Under the pieces are notes generated by a model, which ran no database searches, was not told the DNA's origin, and saw nothing but the letters and a program-made list of their open reading frames with translations. 64,000 bases of DNA from the NCBI GenBank assembly GCA_958298945.1, contig OY282609.1:14676326-14740325 (forward strand), read 5' to 3'. Both the position numbers and the translations under genes were made by a program. Shown piece after piece: positions 12,451 through 22,445 of this stretch (positions are counted from its first letter, which is position 1; every line of letters starts with the position of its first letter). This stretch comes from Atherix ibis. Taxonomy: Eukaryota > Arthropoda > Insecta > Diptera > Athericidae.

Positions 12451-14650
12451 TCAATTAGATATTAGGTCCAACTGGCGATATACCTGCTTATAAATTGGAT
12501 TTAAAAATAAGCCATTGAAAATTCCCTGTTCAATCTGCAGAGGTCCCAAACAATTATTCAATTAATTTTCAAACATACTTCATTTTTCTGATTTTTATTT
12601 TATATTTTTTTTTGTAGATAGTAAATATAATATAAAATATTTTAAAAAATGTCCATTATTTTCGATTAAAATTGGAAATTTTACAAAAAACCAATTTGGT
12701 TTTTCGTTTTTACTTACAGTTCCTGATCATAATTATCGCAGCGATAATCCTAGTACGTCAATTCAACGTGAGGCTGATCATTTAACTGATCATGGAAAAT
12801 CGAAATCGAATCGAATACTTATCAGTCAATGGAATGCGATCTCTCTTCTACACATAGTCATCCTTTTATTCTCCAGCCACTTTATAGTATAGCATAAAAA
12901 AATTATTTTATGGGAAATATTAAAAAAAGAAACAAATGAAAATTAAATACAATAAAAAATACCAAAAAAAAACAACAAATGAAATGTAAAATGTAAAATT
13001 GTTATTTTGGGGGAGATTTATTTATTCATAAATAAATTAAGCAAACAAATTATGTTAACTATGGCAAAAAGTTAATAATGTATTAAAAATAATTATAGAA
13101 AGAAAAAAAAAGGAAATTACATATTTTAATTGAAAATTGTAAAAATAAAATCCACTAACAAAAATATTTGAAAATAAAACGTTGGAAAGGAAGATAGTCT
13201 TAAGAAGCTTTTATTTAGAGCTACAGGCATTCAAAAAATAATTGACTTTCTTTTAGTTATGCAATGCTGTTGAATTATTTAAGTTAAAGATAATTATTTT
13301 TAGTTAAATAAAAAATTAAGCAAAAAATGGATATTTTAGAAAAAATCCCGAAAAATTCACATTCTGTTGGGTTTTTTCAATATGTTTTCCTTTCAGTTAA
13401 ATTCCGAGGTGTATTTAATAAAATACAAATTATAAAATGCATAATTATGCCATTAAAATAAAGTTATTTTAATATAAAAAAAATCAAAATTACCAAAAAA
13501 AAATTATTAGTAAAAGTTAAAATTTATTATCAGCTAATCAGGTTTATAAGAGAATTTGTATAAAATTAAGAGAATATTAATAGAAATAACATATTTAAAA
13601 AAAATAAGACTAAAAATATACATAAAATATTTATAATTGAATTAAAAAATGAAGTTATATTTACCTAAAAAATAGTAAATATAAATGATTAAAAATTAAT
13701 AAAATAAATTGTATAAGAGACTGCATAAAAAATTAAAATAGAAAATATACTATATCAGCTTTGAACGAATGTAAACTGTTTATTATATATTATTTATTTT
13801 TGGTTTTGTTTTTTCTTTTATAAATTTCGTTTTCTGATTACTATAAATTAAGGATAAATTAATTGCGGCATTAAATTGAATGTAGTCTTGTGTAAATACT
13901 ATATTTTTAAAAATTTTGAAAAAATGGAATTATTTAAAATAATATAAATTTAATTTATAAAAAGTATAAAAACAGGATACTTAATATAATATTAAAAATA
14001 AATTTTAATTAATAGTAATAGAACTAAAATAATCAATAAAAAAAATTAAAAAAAATAACTTCAAAGAAAGTATAAAAAATGAGAAATAATAAAATAATAT
14101 GGGTGGTAAAATACTAGAAAATATGGCGAAAAGATATTCACCTAAGTTAATAAGAATCTAATAAGAAGAGATCCTTTATAGTTGATAATATGCTAAACTC
14201 AATGAAAAAAAAACTTATAATACAATCAGTGAGCTTTTACAAGTTTTGCCCAATTGAGCGAGATGATTTTCGTAATTATATATTAATAATTATATAAAAA
14301 ATTTCCAAGAAAATTAAAAATAAATAATATAAAAAAAGGACAACATTTCCAAGAAAATTAAACACAAACAAAAGTATGAATATACAATAAATTACATTAA
14401 AATTTTCATGAATGAAAAATAAAACCCAAATTATAATTATAAATTATTATAAAAAAATAACTGAAAGTAAAAACCTAAACTAAAAAGTTATTAAAGTAAA
14501 TATTTGAAAATATTTTTAGTGCGTTTTATTCAATTTTAATATTTTTTTATAATTTTTTATTATTACGTTTTTTGTTAAAATTTTGCCAGTAAAACTTCTG
14601 GTAGATAAAATATTTTTACTTAAAATATTTTAAGTCAAATTAATTTCATT
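12451..14650. other. Intergenic, extremely AT-rich
   Basis: No coding potential or RNA gene seen. 12720-12850 contains three copies of TGATCAT-like sequence and a near-palindrome ATTATCGCAGCGATAAT, of unknown meaning. 13.0-14.6 kb is mainly A-run DNA. Confidence 0.4.
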
Positions 14651-14750
14651 AAAAAATTTTAGTAAAAATTTGTTCAGTTAAAAATTTGTTCAGCAAAAGT
14701 TTGTTCACTAAATATTTTCAATAAAAATTTATTCACTCAAAATTTTCACA
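14651..14750 (+). repeat. Short minisatellite, unit near AAAAATTTGTTCAGT
   Basis: Five or six imperfect units of about 15-18 bp. The motif resembles those at 24687-24832 and, in reverse complement, 46690-47165. See the findings for the comparison. Confidence 0.6.
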
Positions 14751-15894
14751 CGACAACCTTTTTTGAGCCTTTCCAGAAGCTTCAATGTTAATCGACTGAC
14801 TGACTTCACAAAAGCTCCTACTCGTCCTTCAATTTCATCAATTTTCAAAACGAAAGGCCACTGGAAAGCTTAACATAAAATTTGATGTCACATCATTTAT
14901 CGAAATTTCGTTGTTCCATTTTTCGTAACGCACTACAAAAAGAACTAATTCGCTCTGTACGGTCGAGGAGTTATGGAACTTATACTTAACATCTAGAAAG
15001 GCATCTCTTATGTGGAGAAGAAGAATTGGCAGATCGCCTTCATTAATGTCAGTCTCGTAACTTTTTTTCTCAAAACTATTGAAAGAATCAGAAACTATAA
15101 AATTATCGAAATGTTTTAATAAATCAGCAAACGAGAATAAGGGCAGATGAAGACGAAAAATAGCAAACCTGACAGACTTATCTACAATAAGGAAGTACTA
15201 ACAATGCTAACACAAATATAAGGAAGGTAGCCACAGAGTTTTATTTCAGTTTTAAAAAAAGTGCATATACGAAAATATCCAGTCGCGATTATCAAAAGTG
15301 TTTTTTTGACAAAAATCGAAAATTCGAAGAATTTATTTTCGACAGGTTATTATGCATTCTTATCTCTTATGACTATTTTCAACTTTGATTCACTAAATGC
15401 CTACGTGGACACAGATATTACTTCATGATAGTAAAACCATTCCACGTCATCCAATAAGATTATAATATTAGATTGACTTTTTCGTATGGATAATTTAATG
15501 TTTAGTTCAAAATAAGTTAATAGTATAAAAATATGTGTAATTGTAGATTTTTATTTAGTGATATTTATATGATAATATTAGTTATAGATTGGTTATCTTT
15601 ATTAAAAAGTTGAGTACATTTCAAATAAATATGTCTAATAGAAGCAAAAAATTCGAATATATTTTGACAATCTTGCTTCAGCAGTTCTTCACAGCGCAAG
15701 TTAAAAATTATTCGAAACAAAGTGCTTAATTTGTAAAAATAATTATTTGTGCATAAAGTTCAGGATATATTTTATTGAAAGTTAATTTGAAAATTTTGGA
15801 CTAGGAAATTTGAGACATCATTGATCGGAAAATTATATTGATACTTTTCTCAATAACCAAATATTAGTTTTCATTTTTTTCAACATCAATTGTG
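14751..15894. other. Upstream flank of the nuclease-STAND gene, no gene recognised
   Basis: 14760-15240 is less AT-rich than the flanks but no frame on either strand gives a recognisable protein. 15240-15890 is AT-rich non-coding DNA that should contain whatever promoter the following gene uses. Confidence 0.35.
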
Positions 15895-15901
15895 TATAAA
15901 A
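15895..15901 (+). promoter_or_regulatory. TATA-like element, weak
   Basis: TATAAAA lies about 260 bp upstream of the first ATG of the nuclease-STAND gene. In DNA this AT-rich such matches are common by chance; position on the right side of the gene is the only support. Confidence 0.15.
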
Positions 15902-16159
15902 ACAATTAAATTAAATTAATTCGAATTTAAATGAAAACTTATCGTTTTTGATAGACGGGAAACCTAAATACAAAAAATGATATAGTGTAACTATAAAATA
16001 AGGATGAGTTGTAAATTATAAGTGAATATTTAATGAACAATAATTCAAAATTAATAAATGCAAATTCATTTATAACAAAACGTGAAATTATAATAAAAAA
16101 AATATTTTAAAAAAATTTTAATACATTTGAACAGTCAATTTCAAATTAATTTAGGAATA

Positions 16160-18259
16160 ATGAATATTCCTTCCGGGTCAAAAAGTAACGAAGATACTCA
16201 ACCTCGAGTGTTGAGAAAGCGAAAGAGAAATTCGGATGTTGGCTTACAAAAAGTTCTTCCTAAAATAACTTATCAATTTCATGTGACCTTACTTGTTATA
16301 CTAAATGCTATTCAGAAAAAAATTTATTTTGAGGTGGACTCGGAAATTGAAAAGGCCGGCAAATTCGACGATGTGGTAATCAAGTACAAAAAGGAAGGCT
16401 CTGATGATTGTAAATTTCTTTTCATTCAAGTAAAATATATTAATACGCAGAAGTATGTAACTTTGAAGAATATGAGAGGCGACCTTGCTAAAGACCAACA
16501 AAATGTTAGTGCTTACAATATTCCAAAACATTTTCCATCTTATTCAGAAATAATAGAAAACTATACGGAACCAGCAGAGAAGCTTTACGTTTTTTATACA
16601 AATTTAAATTTTCATCGGGACATAATAAATGATTTTGAAATAATTAATGACAAAAATGAAGTCCTTGATACAAAACTTTGTAAATTGAAACGTAAAAGTA
16701 AGTGTTGGAACGAATTGGTGGAAGCTATTAAAAAAGAACACAGTGCGACTAATGCTGACATCGAAGATTTTCTACAAAATTTACAGTTCGCGGTTGATCA
16801 ACCAGATAAATCCGCATTGGAAGAAAAAGTTCTGAAGATTTTTAAGGATGTTTATCCGCATTCAGAACAAGATTCAGCCTTGCAATGGTTTTATACAAAA
16901 ATGCGTAAATGGTTCGAAAATCCAGGCTCTCAAATTCAGACACAAGAAACTGTAGATAAAATGTGTAAAGAAATTATGTTGAAAATAATGAAATGCATAA
17001 GAAATGATATAGAAGATCCTGTAGAATATTTCACTGGAAGGGAGGAGGTCTTAAAAAGTCTTCATGAACAGTTACAAACTAATAGTTATGGAATCACAGT
17101 ACTTTCACAATTAACAACTGTAAGCGGAATGGGAGGCATTGGAAAAACGGAAACTGCCCGAAAATATGCACAAATTTATGGAAATGATTATTTACGCAAC
17201 GTTATGTGGATAAATGCGGAGAATAAGACAAGTATGGAAGATTCGTTTAAGAAATTGGCGAAAATATTGGATATTAATACAAAAGACAAAGATGGAAAAG
17301 ATATCGAGTTCGAAAATATTTTAAACAAAATATATTCTGTTGTCGCGAAAAAACCTTTTCTTATCATATTCGATAAAGCAGAGGCTTATAAAAATACATT
17401 GAACGAAGATAATTCAGTTACTGGAATCCAACCATATCTACCAAAATCACTTCATCTTAATTCTGAAAATGAAGTCCCAATGAACCAACATGTCCTTATA
17501 ACGTCCAGAAATAGAGATTGGCCCAAACCAATAAAAGTTACTGATTTGGATGTGTTTGGTGAACAGGAGTCGATGGAATACGTTAAGCGAGTACTAGAAA
17601 TAGACTCAAATGACCATTCCGAGGATGAAAATATATCGAAGCTTTGTAATTTGTTGCAAAATTATCCTCTAGCATTGGCACAAGCAGCTGCATATATAAT
17701 TGATGTAACTAGAAACAGAAATGCAACTGATAATAAAGAATTTTCAATTGTCGACTACATTAAATTATTTGAAGAAGAAAGCATTGAACAAAAAGAAGAA
17801 TTATTAGAGTTTTCGGTAGGCACGAGTTTTGCAGATAATTACGAGAAAACCGTTTTTGTAACGTTCGATTGTACATTAAAAAAAATCAAAAATACCAAAA
17901 AATATGGTCAATTGGCAGTAAAAATATTAAATTGCATGTCATTTTTTGAACCGGACGGAATACTAAGTAACGTGTTTTTAACTATTGCGGAGAACGATGA
18001 AGAAATGTTAGCTTCGGCATTGCGAATTTTGGTCGATAATTGTTTGGTTAAAAAATTTGAAGGCACTTTAAGTATTCATCGAGTTCTGCAACTGGTAATT
18101 AGAGTGAAGGTCCAAAGAAGCAACCAAGATTTTGTGGATACAATAACTCAAATCGATACGATAAGACACATAATAGAAATAAATCATTTGGAATCAGCAT
18201 GGAATCATATTAAAGGAACTGAAGAATTTATTGATTTAATGCTTCATTGGCCATTTTAA
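16160..18259 (+). CDS. PD-(D/E)xK-like nuclease + NB-ARC (STAND) NTPase protein
   Basis: The frame is open from a TTG at 16127, but the first ATG, with A at -3, is at 16160, giving 699 residues. In that numbering: a basic stretch RKRKR at 19-23 that could be a nuclear signal; a nuclease-like domain of about 35-200 with GKFDDVVIKY (Asp70/71) followed by FIQVK (Gln90, Lys92), matching the D...QxK pattern of Cap4/DUF4297-type restriction-like nucleases; NB-ARC with P-loop GMGGIGKT (323-330), Walker B FLIIFD (about 400-405), VLITSR (445-450) and YPLALAQA (502-509); then a winged-helix part ending in LSIHRVLQLVIR (637-648). STAND proteins normally continue into a sensor of repeats; here the frame stops soon after. 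Readable C-terminal sequence continues downstream in pieces. TTTAG just before GAATAATG could end a 5'UTR intron. Nuclease activity is inferred. A plain NB-ARC protein with a degenerate N-terminus is the alternative. Confidence 0.8.
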   Translation: MNIPSGSKSNEDTQPRVLRKRKRNSDVGLQKVLPKITYQFHVTLLVILNAIQKKIYFEVDSEIEKAGKFDDVVIKYKKEGSDDCKFLFIQVKYINTQKYVTLKNMRGDLAKDQQNVSAYNIPKHFPSYSEIIENYTEPAEKLYVFYTNLNFHRDIINDFEIINDKNEVLDTKLCKLKRKSKCWNELVEAIKKEHSATNADIEDFLQNLQFAVDQPDKSALEEKVLKIFKDVYPHSEQDSALQWFYTKMRKWFENPGSQIQTQETVDKMCKEIMLKIMKCIRNDIEDPVEYFTGREEVLKSLHEQLQTNSYGITVLSQLTTVSGMGGIGKTETARKYAQIYGNDYLRNVMWINAENKTSMEDSFKKLAKILDINTKDKDGKDIEFENILNKIYSVVAKKPFLIIFDKAEAYKNTLNEDNSVTGIQPYLPKSLHLNSENEVPMNQHVLITSRNRDWPKPIKVTDLDVFGEQESMEYVKRVLEIDSNDHSEDENISKLCNLLQNYPLALAQAAAYIIDVTRNRNATDNKEFSIVDYIKLFEEESIEQKEELLEFSVGTSFADNYEKTVFVTFDCTLKKIKNTKKYGQLAVKILNCMSFFEPDGILSNVFLTIAENDEEMLASALRILVDNCLVKKFEGTLSIHRVLQLVIRVKVQRSNQDFVDTITQIDTIRHIIEINHLESAWNHIKGTEEFIDLMLHWPF

Positions 18260-18349
18260 ATTATTGTTAAATAGAATCATATAATTTTTATACTGCTATT
18301 AAATATACTTTTGATAATTTAAATTTTCTGATTTATTTTACTAATATAG
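18260..18349 (+). other. Gap between main ORF and next coding segment
   Basis: After the TAA at 18257-18259 there is about 90 bp of AT-rich sequence ending in a T-rich tract and ATATAG (AG at 18348-18349), a reasonable splice acceptor. No good GT donor lies before the TAA, so either the stop is real, or the donor has mutated or is non-canonical. A GTTAAATAG follows the stop but would not restore phase. Confidence 0.35.
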
Positions 18350-18511
18350 ACCATTTAGAAATTCAGTTTATATCAAAATTTATCAGTGATAAGGTAACCT
18401 TAACTGCTCTACTAGACCATTTCTCCAAAGAACAAGAAATCTCTGCTACCAAGATTTTTAAAACTATGACAAAAATTTTTACAAAATTTGATAATGAAAA
18501 AACCATTTCTT
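18350..18511 (+). pseudogene. C-terminal segment 1 of the nuclease-STAND gene
   Basis: From codon CAT at 18352 the frame reads HLEIQFISKFISDK...ALLDHFSKEQEI and stays open for 53 codons. It then meets GTTAATAT at 18512, a plausible donor. Charged, amphipathic helix-like composition matches the other C-terminal pieces. It has no recognisable domain. Placement in the gene rests on order, strand, and the splice junction to the next segment. Confidence 0.5.
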
Positions 18512-18559
18512 GTTAATATAATATAATTAATTATGAGAAAATGCTACTCATTTTTCCAG
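18512..18559 (+). other. Predicted 48-nt intron
   Basis: GTTAATAT at the 5' end and TTTTTCCAG at the 3' end flank 48 nt containing in-frame stops. Removing it joins HLEIQF...TIS to YCIKKVRAKDD in frame (last base T at 18511 plus AT at 18560-18561). Its size fits the other candidate introns of 53 nt in this gene. Confidence 0.6.
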
Positions 18560-18816
18560 ATTGCATTAAAAAAGTTCGAGCAAAGGATGACAGTACTTCC
18601 ATTATTACCAAATTAAGAAAAGAGTCTCCTGAATTATATTTGCAAAACATAAAATTAAAGAGGCCCTTTGAAAAGTTTTGTGAAGATACGAGTATATGGA
18701 ACGAGTTTTCTGATTTCTGTAACGGATTTAATACAGTTCAATACCTGGGGCGTATTGCAGAAATTTTCAGTTTTCTAAAAAATTGTGAACCGTTGAACTA
18801 TATCAGGAGTGAGTGA
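18560..18816 (+). pseudogene. C-terminal segment 2 of the nuclease-STAND gene
   Basis: Reads CIKKVRAKDDSTSIITKLRK through WNEFSDFCNGF and LGRIAEIFSFLKN, helix-rich and soluble, to NYIRSE and a TGA at 18814-18816. Just before the stop is GTGAGTG (from 18809), a consensus donor, with CAATTTAG at 18854-18861 as a possible acceptor of a 53-nt intron. Using it leaves the next segment one base out of phase. Alternatively the +1 frame from 18806 (GVSEEKILKYFQEFLCQF) reads straight through without an intron. Both need a single-base indel, so one frameshift is present either way. Confidence 0.5.
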
Positions 18817-18861
18817 AGAAAAAATTTTAAAGTATTTTCAAGAATTTCTGTGCCAATTTAG

Positions 18862-19183
18862 AAACTACCCACGCAACCATGATTCTGTATACAATGACTG
18901 CGGTAGTCGTATTTTTTTCACAAACATTTGCAATAACTTTTGTCAAATATTATTGATGATTACCTAATATGGATAACTTATGAAATTAAAGACTTAAATC
19001 TAGATATAATCAAATTTGTTGAGTCCTTGCAATCCAATCCAGATTTAGTTAATGTTGGGGAAAGCCAATGCAAAATAAAACTATTCTGTTTGCTTAATAA
19101 AGTTGAGGATCGTCAATTTCCAGATGCCATAATTCTTTTAGAAAATTGTTGTATCGACTATAAAAACCATAAGTTGTTCAATT
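18862..19183 (+). pseudogene. C-terminal segment 3 of the nuclease-STAND gene, one frameshift
   Basis: One frame reads NYPRNHDSVYNDCG...NNFCQ up to about 18937. The next frame continues NIIDDYLIWITYEIKDLNLD through FVESLQSNPDL and LLENCCIDYKNHKLFN to a donor GTAAATG at 19184. The change of frame sits in the string TTGTCAAATATT; loss of one A there would explain it. Sequence on both sides looks like one continuous protein. No family domain is recognised. Confidence 0.5.
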
Positions 19184-19236
19184 GTAAATGATTCGTAAAA
19201 ATTTTTAAAACTTTTTTACCTATAAAAAAAGACAAG
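19184..19236 (+). other. Predicted 53-nt intron
   Basis: GTAAATGATT at the 5' end and AAAAAAAGACAAG at the 3' end. The first base of a codon (T at 19183) joins CT at 19237-19238 to give Ser, leading in phase into the ATG CAG AAT frame. The intron contains stops in that frame. Intron size and phase make this the best supported junction of the downstream part. Confidence 0.55.
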
Positions 19237-20354
19237 CTATGCAGAATGACAAGGAACGCATTGACGCATTTTATTCTCAATCAATGATGGTTGATGTGTG
19301 CCAGATTATTCCAAAGGAATTAGTTGAAAAGAAGTTTTGTGCTGAAGCTTTACTATGGTTGTTAAAAGATGAAGACTTTTTAAAAATTTATGGTGATGGT
19401 GATCAGAGCCGAAGAATTTATGCACCAGAAAATCCACGATATGGATTTTAACGACAGTATTTTGTTATTAAAAATGCTTCCGAAAATTCAGATTCGCTAG
19501 ATAAATTGAGATCGAAATACAATTATTTAGTTACTAAAACCTACAATTATAGGAACTACTATTTTATAAAACCGTCATTATTAGGAGATAAAAATATGCA
19601 TACATTTCTTGAGATGCTTTTTAAAGCAAGAATTTACTTGAAACACCTTGACGGAAAAACATATGGTTTTATAGAACAATATGGTTTTTCTTACAATCTT
19701 TTTGAAAAAGTAGATGATTTTGAGAAAAGTTTGCAAGTTCTTCCAAATATTCTTGAGCTATATTTGGAAAATATACCAGTGGAATTTTTTGATGATTGGG
19801 CCATAACTATAACTGAACAATTGGAATTTAAATATCACAAAAATACAAGCGATGCGCGGAAAGAAATGGAGCAATATTTTTATAGAACAAGACACGATTA
19901 CCTTTCTTATTATCGGATTATTGAAAAATTATTATTGGACCCAATAAATCACAAAGATATACTGAATATCAAATATATTGCATCGATGGTTCTTTTAGAA
20001 GGTTGGAATCATAGACAAAGCTTTGCAAGCAATGAGGAAATACTAAATATTTTCAAATCAATTTATAAAGTAACTCAGGTAGTTGATACTAATAAAGAAA
20101 TAAATCATGACTCTTTTCCTGAATCATTAAAAAAATTCTTAAAACTCCTTAAAAATAATCCATTTTGTCATAATGAGTATTTTGAGGTGTATAAAATGAT
20201 AGTTTTGTATAATAATTCTTCGGGTGATTATATATTTGGAAAGTTCAATTATAGATATATGCATAAAATTATCAAAGACATTAGAGGCATTAAAAATAAA
20301 ACTTCCAATTTGAAAAACTGCGATAGTGAATTAGGTTGGCCTACAGAATGTTAA
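19237..20354 (+). pseudogene. C-terminal segment 4 of the nuclease-STAND gene, one in-frame stop
   Basis: A single frame runs from 19237 to a TAA at 20352-20354, broken only by an in-frame TAA at 19449-19451 after NPRYGF. The part before reads MQNDKERIDAFYSQSMMVDV; the part after runs over 280 codons from RQYFVIKNASENSD to SELGWPTEC. It is Lys/Asn/Tyr-rich and helical, with no signal peptide or membrane segment. It is probably the sensor region that STAND proteins carry after the winged helix, but I recognise no repeat family. With no splice signals around it, the TAA is best read as a nonsense mutation. The later 300 codons could instead be a separate gene starting at an internal ATG, which is less likely given the continuous frame. 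Confidence 0.55.
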
Positions 20355-20495
20355 GACAAAATTGACAATTATTTTGAAACGATCGACGAGCAATTTTATT
20401 GATTAAGAAACACTGTTTTGAAAAAAAGTAAATTCTATAAGAAAGTACAATGCTTGTCGAACTTATTCGTCTATTATTTCTAACTATAAGACTAA

Positions 20496-20501
20496 AATAA
20501 A
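20496..20501 (+). terminator. Possible polyadenylation signal
   Basis: AATAAA lies about 140 bp after the last stop of the nuclease-STAND gene. AATAAA is frequent in this DNA, so support is positional only. Confidence 0.25.
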
Positions 20502-21089
20502 AGTGAGATTAGGTGAATCAGGAATATTTAAGAACTGTTCTGATAGTATGCACTTTTACTGGACCGGATTTCAAAATTAAAAAAAAAACTTATTTTTAGA
20601 ATGAAAGCAGTCGGTACGGTGTGGTCTAAGTAACAATACGGCAATATTTCAGTTTATCAAATATTTTTAATCATTTTGATCACATTCGTTGAATTCATGG
20701 CTATTTTCCAACTTCACCTTTTCTTTCAGAAAACACATCATAAGATAATAAATAATAAAACTTTATTAAAAAATAATCTAAAAGATAAGATAAATTAATT
20801 ATTTTATATAAAATTGTCATGATAACAGATCAATAAAAAATAAAAAATTCTAAAAGAAATTTTTTCTAATGTTAGTACGTAATATTGGTGACAAATCTTA
20901 CATAATATATTATAAATACTTTGTTTTATCTGCAACTACAATTGAATTGTTACAAGTAGATTTACATAACATTTTAGATTACAATCTTCTGCATCATGAA
21001 GTGGCAGTAAACACCCATCGGCGTGTCTCCAACTAACGGAAGTTAAATTCCGCTAGAAAATCTCTGTGCCATTGTTTCTAAAGTCTCTA
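20502..21089. other. Intergenic, nothing recognised
   Basis: AT-rich sequence between the nuclease-STAND gene and a Jockey fragment. It has no ORF and no RNA gene that I can support. Confidence 0.4.
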
Positions 21090-21490
21090 ATTAGAAATTC
21101 AGGGAGGGCAGTACAGTACAATTGTCTCACAAGTGGATTATAATGATAGGATAAACGGGAGTGAAATTTTTATAGCGGGAAATGCACAGGTCCTGAACAA
21201 ATGGAAGACTTAGATCACGATGTATTACATTGCTATGAACATAAAAGGTGGCATCAACAATTTTACGGAGGATCTTGGATTGTACGGCCTGGACGCGACA
21301 GGAATTGGAACGTTTCGTTGAACCCCAACTGGTTTTATCATTGTATTGTATAATCTTTTGATTGTTAGTTTCGAGCATTTGTCCAGTAGTCTAAGAAGTT
21401 GTAGGTAACGTTTCGATGGGGGTTCAATCCATTTGCGTTCCATAAAAGGATGGAGAGGGAATTTGCGGTACACGACGACATTTATTTTTG
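21090..21490 (-). pseudogene. Jockey-like LINE reverse transcriptase, C-terminal fragment
   Basis: Two overlapping minus-strand frames together show the thumb region of a Jockey-type RT: RYLQLLRLLDKCSKLTIKRL and YNTMIKPV in one frame, SWGSTKRSNSCRVQAVQSKI then LRKIVDATFYVHSNVIHRDL and SLPFV in the other. The usual WTYGIQLWG motif is reduced to a short remnant at the frame change near 21320. Both ends are missing and the fragment is under 0.4 kb, so it is a dead LINE piece. Clade assignment rests on these motifs only. Confidence 0.75.
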
Positions 21491-21574
21491 AATAGTGGAT
21501 GATAAAGCTGACACAATGGACATCAAAGCATTTACAAGTAGTGATAGTATTTTGTTTAATTGGGCGCCGAAAAA

Positions 21575-21696
21575 AAGTGGCACAGGAGAACCTTTTTTAC
21601 ATTAGAAATACCAGTGACGCTCTGTCCTAGAGATTACGAATCACTTTAAAAATTGTAAATTAGCCTTTAAAAAAAAAAGTTTCTCCTGTGCCACTT
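21575..21696. mobile_element. Small fold-back (MITE-like) element, about 120 bp
   Basis: The 16-bp end AAGTGGCACAGGAGAA (21575-21590) recurs inverted at 21681-21696. The arms extend a further 8 bp with one mismatch through a T/A run. About 75-90 bp lie between the arms and encode nothing. No convincing target duplication was seen. Confidence 0.65.
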
Positions 21697-22192
21697 AATT
21701 GTAAACTATACCATGTGCAAAAGGTTAAAAATAAAAATAATAAATAAACAGTTAACTTCTAAGACTATTTTACCAGAATTTTAAAAGCATATTTTATATA
21801 CGAACATTTGGTATTTATTATTAATCTTTATAACATTTGTAAGAAAATTATATTAATTTTATATAAGAATTTTATTTACTGATAAATAAAATATGTATAG
21901 TTAAAGAAGCCTAATTTTTGTATCCACCGAAATTGAAAACTTTGAATAAAAACTGCACTTCAGAAGCAATTATGGACAATACCATCGGAAATAAGTGTTT
22001 TTATTCTAACTGAAGCCGAATCAAACAAGAGCTCATAGTTTTTACAATAATGTCCGTGCCATAATGTTTATCTATACTGCCAGGAAAGTGTCCAATACAG
22101 TAACTCGGGCGTAAAGGATTAAGGTTTCTAGATTAAGATTATCTAATAAATTTTTAGTATTTAAACGTATTCCATATTTAATCAAATTGGTC
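21697..22192. other. Intergenic, nothing recognised
   Basis: AT-rich non-coding DNA. If the exon at 22193 belongs to the upstream gene, this would be intron. Confidence 0.35.
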
Positions 22193-22445
22193 AGCTGAAT
22201 TGATAGAAAATTTCCAAAACAAAGCAAGACGGCAAGTTAATAGAACAGTTTATATAGATGGACACGATGCGCCTTATAAAAGCGTGGTCGACTATTTAAA
22301 TTTAAACAATCAAAAAATTCATTCTCATGAGTATAACACTTTAATTGATCTTATTTGTAGTTACCAAAATTATTACCAAGACGCGCCCATACAAAATATC
22401 ATACTGGATTTATGGAAAGCTAAATATGAAAACGTAAATTTTTAA
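22193..22445 (+). CDS. Candidate terminal exon of an unidentified gene
   Basis: After TTGGTCAG (possible acceptor, AG at 22191-22192) a frame reads ELIENFQNKARRQVNRTVYI through DGHDAPYKSVVDYLNLNNQK and ENVNF to TAA at 22443-22445. It has no ATG near its start, balanced composition and less A/T bias than the flanks, so it looks like a real last exon rather than a chance frame. AATAAA follows at 22564. It lies on the same strand 1.8 kb after the nuclease-STAND gene, with a Jockey piece and a fold-back element in between, and may be that gene's displaced 3' exon or the end of another gene. I recognise no domain. Confidence 0.4.
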
